Assembly: GCA_023053575.1 (NCBI GenBank)
Contig: JAKZAP010000010.1
Coordinates: 17,668,628-17,732,627, forward strand
Source of the DNA: Branchinecta lynchi
Lineage: Eukaryota; Arthropoda; Branchiopoda; Anostraca; Branchinectidae
Length of the DNA: 64,000 bases
Direction: 5' to 3'
Numbering within the stretch: position 1 is the stretch's first letter; each line of letters opens with the position of its first letter. The position numbers and the translations under genes are program-made. The notes below the pieces were generated by a model, which searched no databases, was not told the origin of the DNA, and worked only from the letters and a program-made list of their open reading frames with translations. Below, piece after piece: positions 12,929-24,741 of this stretch.

Positions 12929-13092
12929 GATCTGAAATGAATACTCTTTGAGCCCAAGCTGACTTTGAAACATATATTCAAAGAATGTTCGAAACAGCCT
13001 GACGAGGACCCTTGCCAAGAAGGGCCGAAATATCGCTGAAGAACAATCGTAGCTGACGTATATCCGTTGTAAACATTGTTTGATCTGAAATG
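12929..13092. mobile_element. 142-bp fold-back insertion with 11-bp target duplication
   Basis: GATCTGAAATG at 12,929-12,939 and 13,082-13,092 flanks the insert (12,940-13,081). The constant terminus ATACTCTTTGAGCCCAAGCT is at the left. A conserved block, CTGACGA then GGACCCTTGCCAAGAAGGG then CCGAAATATCGC, runs on the plus strand at 12,999-13,036. The other end is GTTGTAAACATTGTT. Confidence 0.9.
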
Positions 13093-14665
13093 TCTTGGCT
13101 CTAACGCTGTTTGTGTATAAGATGTGATAAACATTTAACTTTCACACTCCACGTCTGAGCGCTTACGCACCTGTTAGCTCCCGTGTTTCTTTCGAGTTCG
13201 ACACCGAATCCAAACACAAACGGATTCGGTAGAGTATCAAATCCTGTGCCGGGTTCTCTTCTGCAAAACACGGACGCTGAAAACGGGTGACAACGCAATG
13301 TTTTAGGATTTGAGTTCAACATGCTAATTGCTGAAAACGCAACTCAAACAATCACTGCTTTCAGTCTGTCCGTTTGAGAACAAGAAGGTTATCCTGCTCT
13401 TTAATCGCGAAGCATTACTTTGCTCCTTTTCCATGACAAAATTACAGCTCATCTCCTCCGAGTCTCAAACCCGGACAAGTACAGGGATTAAATCGATCCT
13501 CACAATTAGCAGTGACAGATCTTAGGACCGTGCTCATTTTTTTTCGACATAACGTCTCTATTTTTAAAGCTCTGCCGAGGGCCGTTCCAGGGCCGTCTAG
13601 GGGGCGATTAGGGGGTCCACCCCCCCTTCAAATGTGCAAAAATAATAATTTTGTATAGGCTTGAAACCTCTGGTCTATGATATGATATGATATTTATTGC
13701 AAAAAGCCAACTGGCCCAAGCAACTACCACAAAAACAAAATCACGTAGAAGAAAAACAAAACAACAAGTAGGTCTTACTGATGTTCTTGTCTTACTGATT
13801 GGTATAGATTATTTCCGACCCGCGGGCAACCTGTTCATAAGATGTTCTGTTTAAAATCTGATAAAACAAAAAACATAGCTTTTCTACTGAAATTCAAGCT
13901 AGAATCAGAAATATAACGTAAGACCGCTTCTTGCGCTTTTGGGATTTAATGAGTTACAAAAACAATTTTTTGGGATTTAATGAGTTACAAAAAGAACGCA
14001 AATCCATTTAGAACGATGCCCCTGCAAATTTCCTGACGAGGGATGAACACTGTCGTACTTACTACTTACTACTTAGCATACTAAATTCTATCCGCACTAA
14101 TCATTCTTAGTTCCAAATTAATGAGCATATTGATTAATGCCAAGGAAACGGGGGAGGGGTGTGTCTGGGTAACTAGACGTACAGGAACTGTTAAATTTAG
14201 TGACAATTCAAGAAGACATATATTCAAGCTTTCATACATCCTGGAGAAGAAGGAAGGACCCGCAGGAGCGCCACTCTGCACGTTATCAACCTTCTTTAAA
14301 GCCGCATGAGATACAGTTTATATTCCAACATACTAGCGTAAGTGACTCATTATATATTTTATTTGCAGCCCGCAAAATACACAAGATGGTAGCGGAGTAA
14401 AGAGAATAACGAAAAACAACACAAGATAAATAACAGTATAAACACAAGAATTTAGACATAATTTCTAACTGGGCTTGAAAAATTCATGAAAACCATCATG
14501 TACTCGATGACCAGGATGACAAGATGGACGTAAAACCGCTTAGTTTCTCAACGCTCACACAAACTTAGCTCTTTCAGTCTTGCATGGTATCCTTGGTTTT
14601 GATGAAAATATGACGAGGGATATCGCATAAACGACAATCCTAAAGTGTGAGCTCTTCAGAAGCCA
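13093..14665. other. No gene seen; LINE 3' tail and a local duplication
   Basis: A 'TTTATTGCAAAAAGCCAACT' tail near 13,690 looks like the 3' end of a minus-strand LINE. GGGATTTAATGAGTTACAAA occurs twice about 30 bp apart near 13,940-13,990. The remaining frames carry no recognised domain. Confidence 0.4.
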
Positions 14666-14669
14666 AATA

Positions 14670-14905
14670 CCCTTTGAGCCAAAGCTAACTCGGAAATATA
14701 TTCAAACAATGCATACAACAGATACGTCAGCTAAGATGCTTTGGCGGTGACATTCCGGCCCTTCACGCCTTCGAACCTATTCGTCCCTTCCCCAACGTTG
14801 TCCCTGACGTTCGACAGCCTGACGATGACCATTACCAAGAAGGACCTAAATATCGCTGCCAAAGCATCATAGCTGACGTATCCGTTGTATTCAACACTCT
14901 TTTTA
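14670..14905. repeat. Fold-back family, degenerate inverted copy (subfamily A)
   Basis: Starts with TTTGAGCCAAAGCTAACT, then ATACGTCAGCTAAGATGCTT, an apex region, and a second arm with AGCCTGACGATGACC, AAGCATCATAGCTGACGTAT and TCCGTTGTATTCAACA. The two arms are reverse complements with substitutions, so this is an older copy. Confidence 0.7.
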
Positions 14906-15069
14906 TTATTTTCAGAAGCAATAAGCGGAAGCCCGATCCGCCTCGAAAAAGTCCAACTTGTCAGAAGCAAAAATTAGCGTACTCCTACACAAAAAATCGC
15001 CTTACTCCTACACAAAATGTATTTGTTTATGTTTAGAAAAGTGGACTACAGAAAGAAAATGGAACAAAA

Positions 15070-15845
15070 CTCACTGCAGATACTAACAAGACCAAAGGTT
15101 TCTATGGGATACCAAATATTAAATATTTATTGGACTGCTTGATAGGGACAAGCGAACCTTGTAGATTTCCGGTCTTTGCTAACCACCTTTAAGATTTTGC
15201 TGTAACTTATGTCCAAGTTCAGATACGAATTCAGCGTACATGTTTACTCCAATATCTCATCTGTAATCAACTTCAGACCAACTTTACCACTTGACCAAAT
15301 TCCTCTTAGCAGTAGGCTACTGTCGGCGAACTGCATGCAGAGCAAAAGAGCTGGTGACATTGAGAGGTTCAATACAAATTCCCACGTTTTGGCAAATGCC
15401 ACCTTATCCGTCAAGGAAATAAGTTCAGATTTGGATTCAAATGTCCGGTTGTGGCCGGATTCCGGGCGAACTACTTGTCTGACAAGACAATAATTTTCCT
15501 ATTCGGATTCAGCATGTCTCCTTACCCCTAAATTAAACCTCTAATCAACTTCAGATTAAACTTGTACTTTCCATAAATTTCCAGTTTTTGTCGGATTCCG
15601 GGTGAACTACTTGCCTGGCGAGAAAACAATTTTTCATATTCAGATTCATCATGTTTCCTTACCCCTAAATCGACTATTGCATTAGCTTTTACAAATCGCC
15701 CGTTAATTTTAAACCCCTCTACCAACCCTAAATATAAGGCTATGAACTTGAACCATCTTAGAACTGGACACGTACTTTGACTCAAAGAGTCAAAGACTCA
15801 ACCCATTAGAGAGTTATCGTGCTAACAGACGGACACCTTTTATGA
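15070..15845. repeat. Second block of the ~137-bp repeat family
   Basis: Units near 15,444 and 15,582 repeat the 'GGATTCCGGGCGAACTAC' motif of 3,360-4,265, with the same following text. The right flank GCTAACAGACGGACACCTTT matches the right flank of the first block. The left flank AAGACCAAAGGTTTCTATGG also matches one near 3,400. Confidence 0.75.
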
Positions 15846-17330
15846 AACCATAGGTAGGCCTATCCTTTGGGATCCCAAAAATGAGACAGTCCATGATCTG
15901 AGGGGAAGCTGAGGTGAGATTTAGTTTTGTTTAGTTAGGACCAAATCTCAGGTTTCAATTGAGCGACGAGACAATGCTAACGCACGAGAACGAATTGGTT
16001 AAAGAGCAGACAAAGAAACGAAATGAGGAGGGAGCGCGGAAGAACAAAAGGATGTTAACAAGAAGAAGTTTACAACAAAAAGTGTATCTTTTCCATTATA
16101 ATCAGAAACTTATCCAGAATTATGTCTTAACCGACTTTAGTGTTAAGTGTGTGTTTCCCCTTGTTGAGGTGGCTGTTTCTAGTTTTAAACCAGGAATGGG
16201 TATTTTTAGTTTCATGAATGTTTATTCGTTACTAGGAATTTTAACAATAACAATAATCAATCAATAAAAAAAAATTGACAAAACAGTTGTTCCTACTTTC
16301 AGGGTGTTAAGAACGTTTATTCGTTACTGGGAGTAAAAAACAATAAATCAATCATTAGCTGACATTAGCCTAAACAAAGTCATAACACTAATAAAAAAAA
16401 CACCATAGTCGAACATAAACATTCACTAATATCAAGCAAATAGCAAAGACACGCTTTTTAGTGGTAAAATAAAAATAATTCTTAACGACATTTTTATTCC
16501 AACGTCCGGGGAAACCGATCGAACACGACCGCAAGTCAGCAGGTTTTTCAGATGGGAACAGCGGACCCCACACATTACAAGTGACATAAATAGTTCATAA
16601 TTCATTTCCTACAAGGGAGGGTAACAATGGAGGTTAATCGTTGATTAATAAATCAAATGTCACTTCCTTCAAAAATATGCACAAAAATATTCCGTGACGA
16701 AATTTATGATGAGAAACCTGGGGTAAATTAATTCAAATGGAAGAAGTCAATCGTAGCTGCTTGTTGGCATCTTCACACCTTGACACGGTTAGAGCGACAT
16801 TAGTGTGTCTAGTAATAAACCCTTAATTCAAAAACTGTGACAGTGCTTAAAGCGTTTCGAAAGAAAATAGCCTTGCATAATCTCTGATTTATTTTCAGTA
16901 ATTGTTTTTTCCCTTTTTGTTTCCCTGTTGCGAGCCCTGTTGTACCTGTTTTTGAGTGGGCATGGCTTTTTGATGAGTAGCCTAAATAATAAAAGAATTA
17001 TTATTATACTAATTCTCTCTACGTCATTAAACGTTCCATCCATTCTCGTTTCCGATATTTCGGATTACCTATGTTATTTTCATCCACCCGAACAACACTA
17101 CACTGATTAACACATTTACCGTTTTTGGATCTTTTCGAGGCGTGTAAGGCTCCCGACTACGATTTCCGAGGAGCTGATCTGTCAGAGATACCGTTTATGC
17201 AAGTTTTTCACCACTTCTCACGAAAGCCAAGGTGTCCAGGTGATGTAAAAAAAAAGTCTTCTTCTTCTTCTACTCAGTTATGGCCAGGGGGCAGCTGGGT
17301 AGCTCGACCCTTTTCGCCTTCCGGCCGGTC
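15846..17330. other. No gene seen; LINE-tail-like A+T-rich DNA
   Basis: TTTATTCGTTACTAGGAATT near 16,220 and a similar phrase near 16,317 form a short direct repeat typical of LINE 3' regions. No coding region could be supported. Confidence 0.35.
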
Positions 17331-17332
17331 TT

Positions 17333-17693
17333 AAAAGACCTGTCTTACCTATAATACTAACACAACCTACTTCGATTATCACTCCATGTATTTCTCCGGG
17401 GACCCCAATTTCGTTCGGTACATTCTAACCGCTCTAACAAAACCACGCTGATTTTCTCACTTGCCGTGTTTTGCTACCTTCGATGTGTATCACGCTGTCG
17501 CCGGTTGTCTGCGAGAAGATTTTCTATCAGAAAAACCGGTTATGTAATTTTTTCCCTGTCAACGGCCGTCTCAGAAAAGGCTTAAAACAGCCAAAACCGT
17601 GGGTTATTTGTTGGAGGGACAGCCTGGTTTTAAAGTATTCAATATTTTTAAATAATGTAAGTTGAATAATAAATAGTGCGAGGGGTCCTTTAA
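17333..17693. mobile_element. TTAA-ended MITE (TTAAAGGACC family), copy 1
   Basis: Begins TTAAAAGACCTGTCTTACC and ends GGGGTCCTTTAA. TTAA at both outer borders suggests a piggyBac-type target. About 360 bp, no transposase. Related copies: 18,281, 27,968, 28,672, 59,336 and a degraded one at 63,178. Confidence 0.75.
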
Positions 17694-17865
17694 GTTAATG
17701 ATGGGGCGGGGCCTGTGGCACCTCAATTGGGCTCATTGCCAAGGAGGAATTAACCTCTTCTTGTGGATGGTGAAGTCAAGACGAGCGTGTATCTTTGAAA
17801 AAAAACGCAGAGTTTCAAAGGAGGCATGTAGGTTAGAATATTGGAAATTTGAAATGTCAACTGTG

Positions 17866-18162
17866 AGCGTGTTCCATCCTACTTACCGTAGTTACTACGC
17901 ATGACGTCGCGAAGTCTGGCTTTTTTCCGTCAAGGCTGGAACGATTTTCCTATTTTCCAGCAGAATATAATGCCACGGGTGAATCCGACCAATCACGTTA
18001 CAGAGATCCGTAGTAACTACGCTTACTACGCTCCCGAGCGTGGTAAGCAAATAGTTACTGTTAGTTACTATTTCGAGAAGGTTGGAACGGTCAGCGTAGT
18101 AGCTTTTGGTGAGGTTCGAACGGAAATAGTAACTGTACTTACTATTTTTAGGAGGGTGGAAC
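17866..18162. mobile_element. GTTCCA-ended MITE, copy 2
   Basis: GTTCCATCCTACTTACCGTA on the left matches copy 1 at 6,216, and the right end finishes GGGTGGAAC. Interior similarity to copy 1 is extensive, including GTCTGGCTTTTTTCCGTCAA. The reading frames inside are by-products of the repeat. Confidence 0.65.
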
Positions 18163-18280
18163 AAGCTCTGTGTCTACTGCAACTTGTTCTGTAACAGATT
18201 TCGGGATCAAGCCCTACTTTAACTTTTGCTATCTATTTTTGCCCTATATTACGAATTTGGGAAAAGGACCAATCGTATCC

Positions 18281-18581
18281 TTAAAGGACCCCTTGTACTA
18301 TTTACTGTTTATGTCCCAGTATTTTAAAGTGGTTGAATATTTTGAAACTAGGCTCTCCCTTAAAAAAAAATTACCCAGGGATTTAAAACAGAGAAAACTT
18401 ACACAACAGTTTTTCTGATGAATAAACCTCTCGCAAACAGCCGAAACAAGGCAAGTGAGAAATTAGTGAAGTGTCCTTAGGGGGTCTTAGAATTTACAGT
18501 AGGAAATTCGGATCTCCGGGTTTAAGAATGGATGGATCGATTACGGAAGTAGGTTGCACCATAAGTAAGACAGGCCCTTTA
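18281..18581. mobile_element. TTAA-ended MITE, copy 2 (reverse orientation, decayed)
   Basis: Starts TTAAAGGACCCCTTGTACTA and runs through AGTATTTTAAAGTGGTTGAA to a right end AAGTAAGACAGGCCCTTTAC. This is the family sequence in reverse orientation with a damaged right border. Confidence 0.6.
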
Positions 18582-18734
18582 CCCCTGGTACCATGAAGGC
18601 CCATGTCCCAAAATCTGTAACGTAAAATTTCGGAGTGAATTTGAGAGTCTTCATTTCATTTATTCATACTACTACTCATTTTTTTTTTTTTTTTTAGGAC
18701 GAAAAGACCAAATTAGGCGGTAACGCTGCGACAG

Positions 18735-19190
18735 CTGAATGAATGAATTTATTACGTGATTTAGCCTAACGGCATTTCACAACTAACAATGATACAAAAC
18801 TAGACATCTAAAATAAACTACAAATCACATAATTTTGTACAAACAACTAATCAAAAAAGAAAAAAAAAACCTAAATAATATACACTGTGAATTCCATTAT
18901 CAAACACAAAAAAAGCACATACTTTTAAATCAAATCAAATCATAATTCGAAATCCAAACGTTTAGTTTTCCGAATATATTCCAACACAATATTTCTAACG
19001 TTCCCAACATTTAAAAACCAAATCAAGATGAAATGGAAAAGGAACATTTATCCTATTAACGTGAACTAATAAATCTAAGCGTTCACGAACAAAAATAGGG
19101 CACTCAAAAAGAAAATGGTAGGATGTTTCGTTTTCACCACAAAGCTTTTGAAAATAAAATTCTATTCTATTCTAAACTACATACCATAAA
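18735..19190 (-). mobile_element. LINE 3' fragment
   Basis: On the minus strand the sequence near 19,140-19,060 reads LCGENETSYHFLFECPIF, a Cys...His...Cys tail typical of LINE ORF2 C-termini. A 3' region ending near 18,735 follows. No upstream catalytic part is present. Confidence 0.6.
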
Positions 19191-19403
19191 TATAGGGCAA
19201 GAAACAAGACCCCCTGAAGCTATCTTGTTGGGGAATCTGTGAATGAAAGGAACCCCAAATTAGCGAACGTATGGCAAGTCAGCAATACGTATATTCCAGA
19301 TGCAAAGAGAACTAAACTGAATCAAAGAAATCACCCTGCAGCTCGGAAGGGTGTAGAAGCAACAGAAAAAACATATCCTACGTTCCTTGGCTAGGACCTT
19401 AGG

Positions 19404-19668
19404 TTGCGTTCCGCCACTTAATGATTGTTAACAAATCGTTGAAAATCGTTAACTTTTCCCGTTCCAAGACTCTGATTGTTAAATTTAAGCTCCGCCTTCT
19501 ACGATTTCCGTTCCAGAACTTAAAGATTGTTAACTATTTTGTAAAGATGGTCGGTGAGCATCGTTACAAAATAATTTTAGAACTGGAAAAGTTAACGATC
19601 GTTAAAGCCTCCGCCCCGAAGTAAAGTTAACGATTGTTAACAGTTTTTAAGTTTGTGGAACGCAATCT
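19404..19668. mobile_element. TTGCGTTCC-ended fold-back MITE
   Basis: TTGCGTTCCGCCACTTAATG at the left and GTTTGTGGAACGCAA at the right are inverted. The interior is packed with the words GATTGTTAAC and GTTAACGATCGTTAA. No coding content. Confidence 0.6.
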
Positions 19669-20049
19669 TAGTCTAGCCTACGGGAACAGGAACAGCTTAA
19701 AGTTTAACTGAAAAGTTGACTAATTTTTGTATTATTTAACTGAATGCATTAGTTAGTAGTAGTATAATAGTTTTATTAACAAGACAATCGAAGATCCATA
19801 AATAGCACAGCAAAAGCACTGCTTGCGAGGATGTGCTATTAAACAACACACAAAGAAGAATTTTTATTTTACTGAAGTAAGGGATAAGAGGATGATAGGA
19901 TGAAACCATGTACCAAAACACTTCACACAATTACTTACACTACAAAAAAAAATATGTATTCTATAATCCCAAAGTAACAAAAAAGAAATAAAGAGAAAAA
20001 AATATAAATAACTTTTCTTAATCCATTTCGAAAGTGTACCTACCAAGCA
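19669..20049. other. No gene seen, A+T-rich
   Basis: Low-complexity A+T-rich sequence next to LINE remnants. Minus-strand frames here consist of hydrophobic low-complexity residues and are not considered genes. Confidence 0.35.
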
Positions 20050-20300
20050 ACTCCATACGTAGCTCTGATTTAAATTGATAAAAATTACCTAATTTCTTTG
20101 AACTTCTACTCAGCTTATTCCAAAGCTTAGACGCTCTAAAATAATTGAGAACGAGGAGCTACTTGAAATCAAAGGAACCTGAATATCACCTCTTGCCCGA
20201 GTACCGTGTTGGTGAACATCTGACCTCTCACAAAATATACCTTCAAAAGGATCTGGAGGGTACCCACTACCCATTATAATATTTATGAATGAAAATCAGC
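20050..20300 (-). mobile_element. LINE C-terminal fragment
   Basis: Minus-strand translation gives CERSDVHQHGTRARGDIQVP and then LNYFRASKLWNKLSRSSKKL. This is the 'G...WN.LP' C-terminal pattern shared by many CR1/Jockey-like LINEs. Only this end remains. Confidence 0.65.
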
Positions 20301-20859
20301 GGATAAAAATTACGCAATCCAGCTGCAGATGTATTACTTGGACTTTGTGAAGGGATTTTTCTATTATTCACTATTTGCTCTAGTATGGAGTTCAGAATAT
20401 CTTCTGCCGTCTTCAGAACACGAAATTCTAGTATGACACGACAAATTTGAATCACGATACAAACGTGACTTTTCAGTGATCAGCTTGCGGAAGGTAGCTG
20501 ACTGCGTGAACTCTTATTTTCCATGAACAATTTTCGTCAAGCATACAACAGATCTACATGCGCACAGAGGTACCATAAATCCGACAAGGAAATTTCACTA
20601 TATGAAATTTGACTATTCGTGTATACTCAGAGAGAGACAAAAAATTTAATATATAATAGAATTTTACAAAAGAAAATTTTAATATCATAACAGACCTACC
20701 ACGTGAAGATATATACAGATTTGTTTCTGGCAGGACCAAATAATTTAATCACTTGGCCTAATTATATTTGGAACAAAAAAGAAAAGGGAAAAAATGAAAG
20801 CAGTACTATACATAAACAACTATATAAATATATATATATATATTTTTAAATATTATATA

Positions 20860-21300
20860 TAAACACTCTCGGCCATCCTAGTGCTTTCCGGCAGATTATT
20901 CCGTACTGAAACACCCACATTTCTAAACACAAAACTAAACCGTGAAGTATGTCGTCTCTCATGTACAAGGTCCTCTGAATTCCTTGTTTCATATGAATGG
21001 TACGCAGAATTCGTTGACAGTATAATAATAATAATCTGTATTTAAAGCCAGAGGCCATATACATGAACAGGTTATACACTAATTAAGCAACTAAATTAAA
21101 CAGAATATAACAAAAATTCAACTTCTATTCTCTCGAAATTTCACTCCTTCATCGATAAATCTACACACTTTGCATATTATCTGCGCCGATGTACAATCCA
21201 AGATGTCTGGAAGCCTCAAATTCCACCCAAGCAGAGACACCCTTAAATCAGAAAGCTCACGACACTTCAGCAAAAAGTGCTCCAAGTCACCTAATTATTA
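20860..21300 (-). mobile_element. LINE C-terminal fragment plus 3' tail
   Basis: The minus strand near 21,290-21,130 reads DLEHFLLKCRELSDLRVSLL, a LINE ORF2 C-terminal tail (EHFLLxC). The TTTAAAGCCAGAGGCCATAT phrase near 21,040 recurs near 27,170, indicating the same family. Part of it is repeated in the adjacent tandem array. Confidence 0.6.
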
Positions 21301-21309
21301 AAAAAATAA

Positions 21310-22425
21310 TTATGTGCTAGCTGATTTAGACACTGATAAACGAATACACAAATCTGATAATCTCTCATCTGCCCAACATTTAAAATAAATGCAGTACTAT
21401 ACAGAAACAACTATATAAATATATATATTTTCTTTTCAATATTATATATAAACAGATGACAATTAAACCTCGTGGCAATCCAAAACCGATTCATACCAAA
21501 GGTAACCCTGAATGGTACGCAGAATTCGTTGACAGTATATTACAAAAATAATTAGGTGCTAGCTGATTTAGACACTGATAAATGAATACACCAATCTGAT
21601 CATCTCTCATCTGCCCAACATTTAAAATAAATGCAGTACTATACATTAACAACTATATAAATATATATATTTTTTTTTTAAATATTATATATAAACAGAT
21701 GACAATTAAACCTCGTGGCAATCCAAAACCGATTCATACTCAAGGTAACCCTGAATGGTACGCAGAATTCGTTGACATTATATTACAAAAATAATTAGGT
21801 GCTAGCTGATTTAGACACTGATAAACGAATACACCAATCTGATAATCTCTCATCTGCCCAATATTTAAAATAAATGCAGTACTCTACAGAAACAACTATA
21901 TAAATATATATATATTTTTTTTTTAAATATTATATATAAACAGATGACAATTATACCTCGTGGCAATCCAAAACCGATTCATACCCAAGGTAAGAATGGT
22001 ACGCAGAATTCGTTGACAGTATTTTACAAAAATAATCAGGTACTAGCTGACTTCGACACTGATAAACGAATACACTAATCTGATAATCTCTCATCTGCCC
22101 AACATTTAAAATAAATGCAGTACTATACAGAAACAACTATATAAATATGTATATTTTTTTTTAAATATTATATATAAACAGATGACAATTAAACCTCGTG
22201 GCAATCCAAAACCGATTAATACCCAAGGTAACCCTGAATGGTACGCAGAATTCGTTGACAGTATTTTACAAAAATAATCAGGTACTAGCTGACTTAGACA
22301 CTGATAAACGAATACACTAATCTGATAATCTCTCATCTGCCCAACATTTAAAATAAATGCAGTACTATACAGAAACAACTATATAAATATATATATATTT
22401 TTTTTTAAATATTATATATAAACAG
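21310..22425. repeat. ~242-bp tandem repeat, ~4.6 copies
   Basis: The anchor CTGCCCAACATTTAAAATAA starts near 21,368, 21,611, 21,854, 22,094 and 22,337, a period of 240-243 bp. Each unit contains GACAATTAAACCTCGTGGCA, GGTACGCAGAATTCGTTGAC and an ATATATATTTTTTTT tract. Copies differ by a few percent, mainly in tract length. It borders LINE-derived sequence at 20,860-21,300, from which the unit was probably amplified. Confidence 0.85.
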
Positions 22426-22570
22426 AAGACGTCTTCGAAGCAACGAAGTGACGCATTTTCATCGGGTCTTCAGCCTCTTTAAATGCGTAAGTGATGAGTA
22501 ACTAGACTGTCCTATCTCAACCCTTTTCGGTTCTGCTTTAAAGCTGACGGCCGCACCAAAACCTAGACAA

Positions 22571-22837
22571 ACTAGCCCTATATTTGATAGTGCAAAACGG
22601 ATACGTCAGCTGAATTTTATTAGAGCTATATTTCGGCCAAGAAGGCAAGGGTCCTCTTCAGGCTCAACACCTGCTCAAGTTGGAATAACGAACTTGTGGG
22701 AAAAAGTGTTACCAAGAAGGACCCAGCCAAGAAGGGCCGAAATATATCTCTAACAAATTCAGCTGACGTATCCGTTTTGCACTATCAAATATGATTCGCA
22801 GTCAGCTTGAGCTGAAGGAGCATTTATACTAGCCCTA
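22571..22837. mobile_element. 247-bp fold-back insertion, subfamily B, 10-bp target duplication
   Basis: ACTAGCCCTA at 22,571-22,580 and 22,828-22,837 flanks the insert (22,581-22,827). The arms ATATTTGATAGTGCAAAACG and its complement near the right are inverted around a centre at about 22,690. The right end carries the constant terminus GTCAGCTTGAGCTGAAGGAG. Confidence 0.88.
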
Positions 22838-23154
22838 ATCCAGTCTTCAGCTTCTTCTTGACGCAATCCTCTTTTCTGGAGCAACATCAATCCCAGCAAA
22901 GATTTCAGGCATGAAATAAGCTTGCCTTAGAAAGCAACAATTTCGAGCAAAATGGAAGTATAAATATTCGCAAGGACGAGCTTCTGACAAGTGGATATTA
23001 AAAAATTCCAGTTTTACAATGCCAACTATTCCGTGATGGTTCGTTATGCTCATGGAAGGAAATTAAAACTCCAAGCGTCACCGACACACATCCAGGTTGA
23101 GATTTGAGAGCAAACGGGTTACACCGTAAAAAGTCTCTCCCACCTCGGACTTCA

Positions 23155-23551
23155 TTAGTTGCGTTTTTGCTGATACCATGCTATCTGTTACCACGGTAAC
23201 TGGATCTGCAATTAGTCGTTTTTGCAGTTATCGTGGTATCTGATACACGGTGCTCTGCAAAAACGGCTATTGCCGAAATTTCCCTTTTCGAAGTCATCCC
23301 AAAAGCAAAACAGATATCCAGTTACATGAAGTGCAAAACTTCTTTCTCACCAATCTGACAAAATTTGATGAAAGTGAGATGAATTTTCAGATACCACACC
23401 AGTTACCACGGTCGGACCGTAGTATCTGAATATCTGATACCACGATAACTACAAAAACACCTTTTGACCGTGGTATCAGATACCACGATAACCGCAAAAA
23501 CGACTTTTGACCGTGGTATCAGATACCATGGTATCTGCGAAAACGCAACTA
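23155..23551. mobile_element. GTTGCGTTTT-ended MITE, copy 2
   Basis: TA-GTTGCGTTTTTGC at the left and GCGAAAACGCAAC-TA at the right are inverted, with TA at both borders. The interior contains many copies of the near-palindrome GATACCACGGTATCTG and AAAACG spacers, which would fold into several hairpins. Confidence 0.75.
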
Positions 23552-24365
23552 TTGATTGTTGCATCACCGACTTCTGAGATTTTTATTTCGAATTCAGATA
23601 GTTAAAGTACGATGGAGAATCGAAACGCAAGAATGCAAAATACTCCAGATTAAGTTATCGGAAAGTGGAGATTTTTTTGTTTACAGTGTAGCTACAGTGT
23701 AAAAAAAAATCTTGCAGTATTTGCTACTGGGATTAATCTTGTCTCTAAAAAGATAACCTTACATCTAATTCCGATTACCTCATTCGAGATAAGCTTAATC
23801 CCAGTAGCAAATACTGCAGTTAACTTTAACCCGTACTCGAAGAAACTTTTTACAGTGTACTGCGAGTAGCAACATGCAGGAAGTGGACCTATGTGCGTGT
23901 TTTCGGTCTTTATGACATTTCACGGAAAAAAATGGTTGTTGATTTCACGATATCAGTCAATCAATTAATTGTTTAATTCGTGATTTCAACCACCACATAT
24001 TTAAAAGCAGGTTACACTAGAACGGGAGTATTCTGTAAAAAATACGTACAATAATGTTATTCATTTGCTTTATTGCTTTATTCTTTCACGTTGGCCCAGG
24101 GCAATAGCACCGTCTACGGAATAGGCGGTAGAAGTGGCTGGAGCGACAATCCGCATTCTGGTGCATAACCTTTAAAAGCGGATTTTTAGATACACCAACA
24201 TTCGCAAGAAAATCAACTATATCGCTTTAGGTCTGATTACATCACAAGGTTCAACATAGTTATAATCATATTAATCTTATTTGGTTATTTTCTGTTGTTA
24301 TTTTTTTTCTCTTCCTGTAGCAGCTACTGTAGATCAGTGATACCCACACATCCATATATACATTT
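23552..24365. other. No gene seen; short inverted repeat at ~23,690-23,840
   Basis: TTTACAGTGTAGCTACAGTGTAAAAA and GTTTTTTACAGTGTA-like words bracket GTATTTGCTACTGGGATTAA and its complement. This makes a fold-back of about 150 bp, likely another MITE. Nothing coding. Confidence 0.4.
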
Positions 24366-24741
24366 ATGAAAGTCAGGGGAGGGGGGGCGAGGGGGGCGAT
24401 CGCCCCCCCTAGACTGGCTGTAATTTTTTGTTTTGTTTTACGGCACTTACGGAAGTCTGCATTTACGCTTGTTCTAACTACTGTAACTAGACTCTAAAAT
24501 CTTTTTACAAGTGGAGCCAGGAGCTTGAATTTTTCTTGTAAACAGTTGTCAGTTGATCAAGTACAGTTTTTACCATTATTGTAATATATGAAAACCACAT
24601 TTTCGTTAAATAAGAGACAGGGACACTTAAAACGCGAAAAAAATAAGTCTTGTGGCCGACAAAAAGGACACTACCCCCCACTCTTTTCGTTAAGAATCGC
24701 CCCCCCTAGAACGGAAGGCTGGATCCGCCCCTGATGAAAGT
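24366..24741. mobile_element. hAT-like MITE with perfect 8-bp target duplication
   Basis: ATGAAAGT occurs at 24,366-24,373 and 24,734-24,741. The element (24,374-24,733, 360 bp) begins CAGGGGAGGGG and ends TGGATCCGCCCCTG. An 8-bp duplication and a CAGGGG start are hallmarks of the hAT superfamily. The palindrome GGGGGGCGATCGCCCCCC lies near the left end. Non-autonomous. Confidence 0.88.

Noticed and set aside
12999..13030. Calling a functional hammerhead ribozyme
   Set aside because: Core words and stem II fit, but a proper stem III and cleavage junction could not be built by hand. Kept only as a finding.
15959..16267. 102-codon plus-strand ORF
   Set aside because: Lys/Arg-rich start and hydrophobic end with no homologous pattern; the end matches a LINE-like 3' tail.
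21310..22425. CRISPR-like regular repeats
   Set aside because: Units are 242 bp, near-identical throughout with no unique spacers, in a eukaryotic LINE context.
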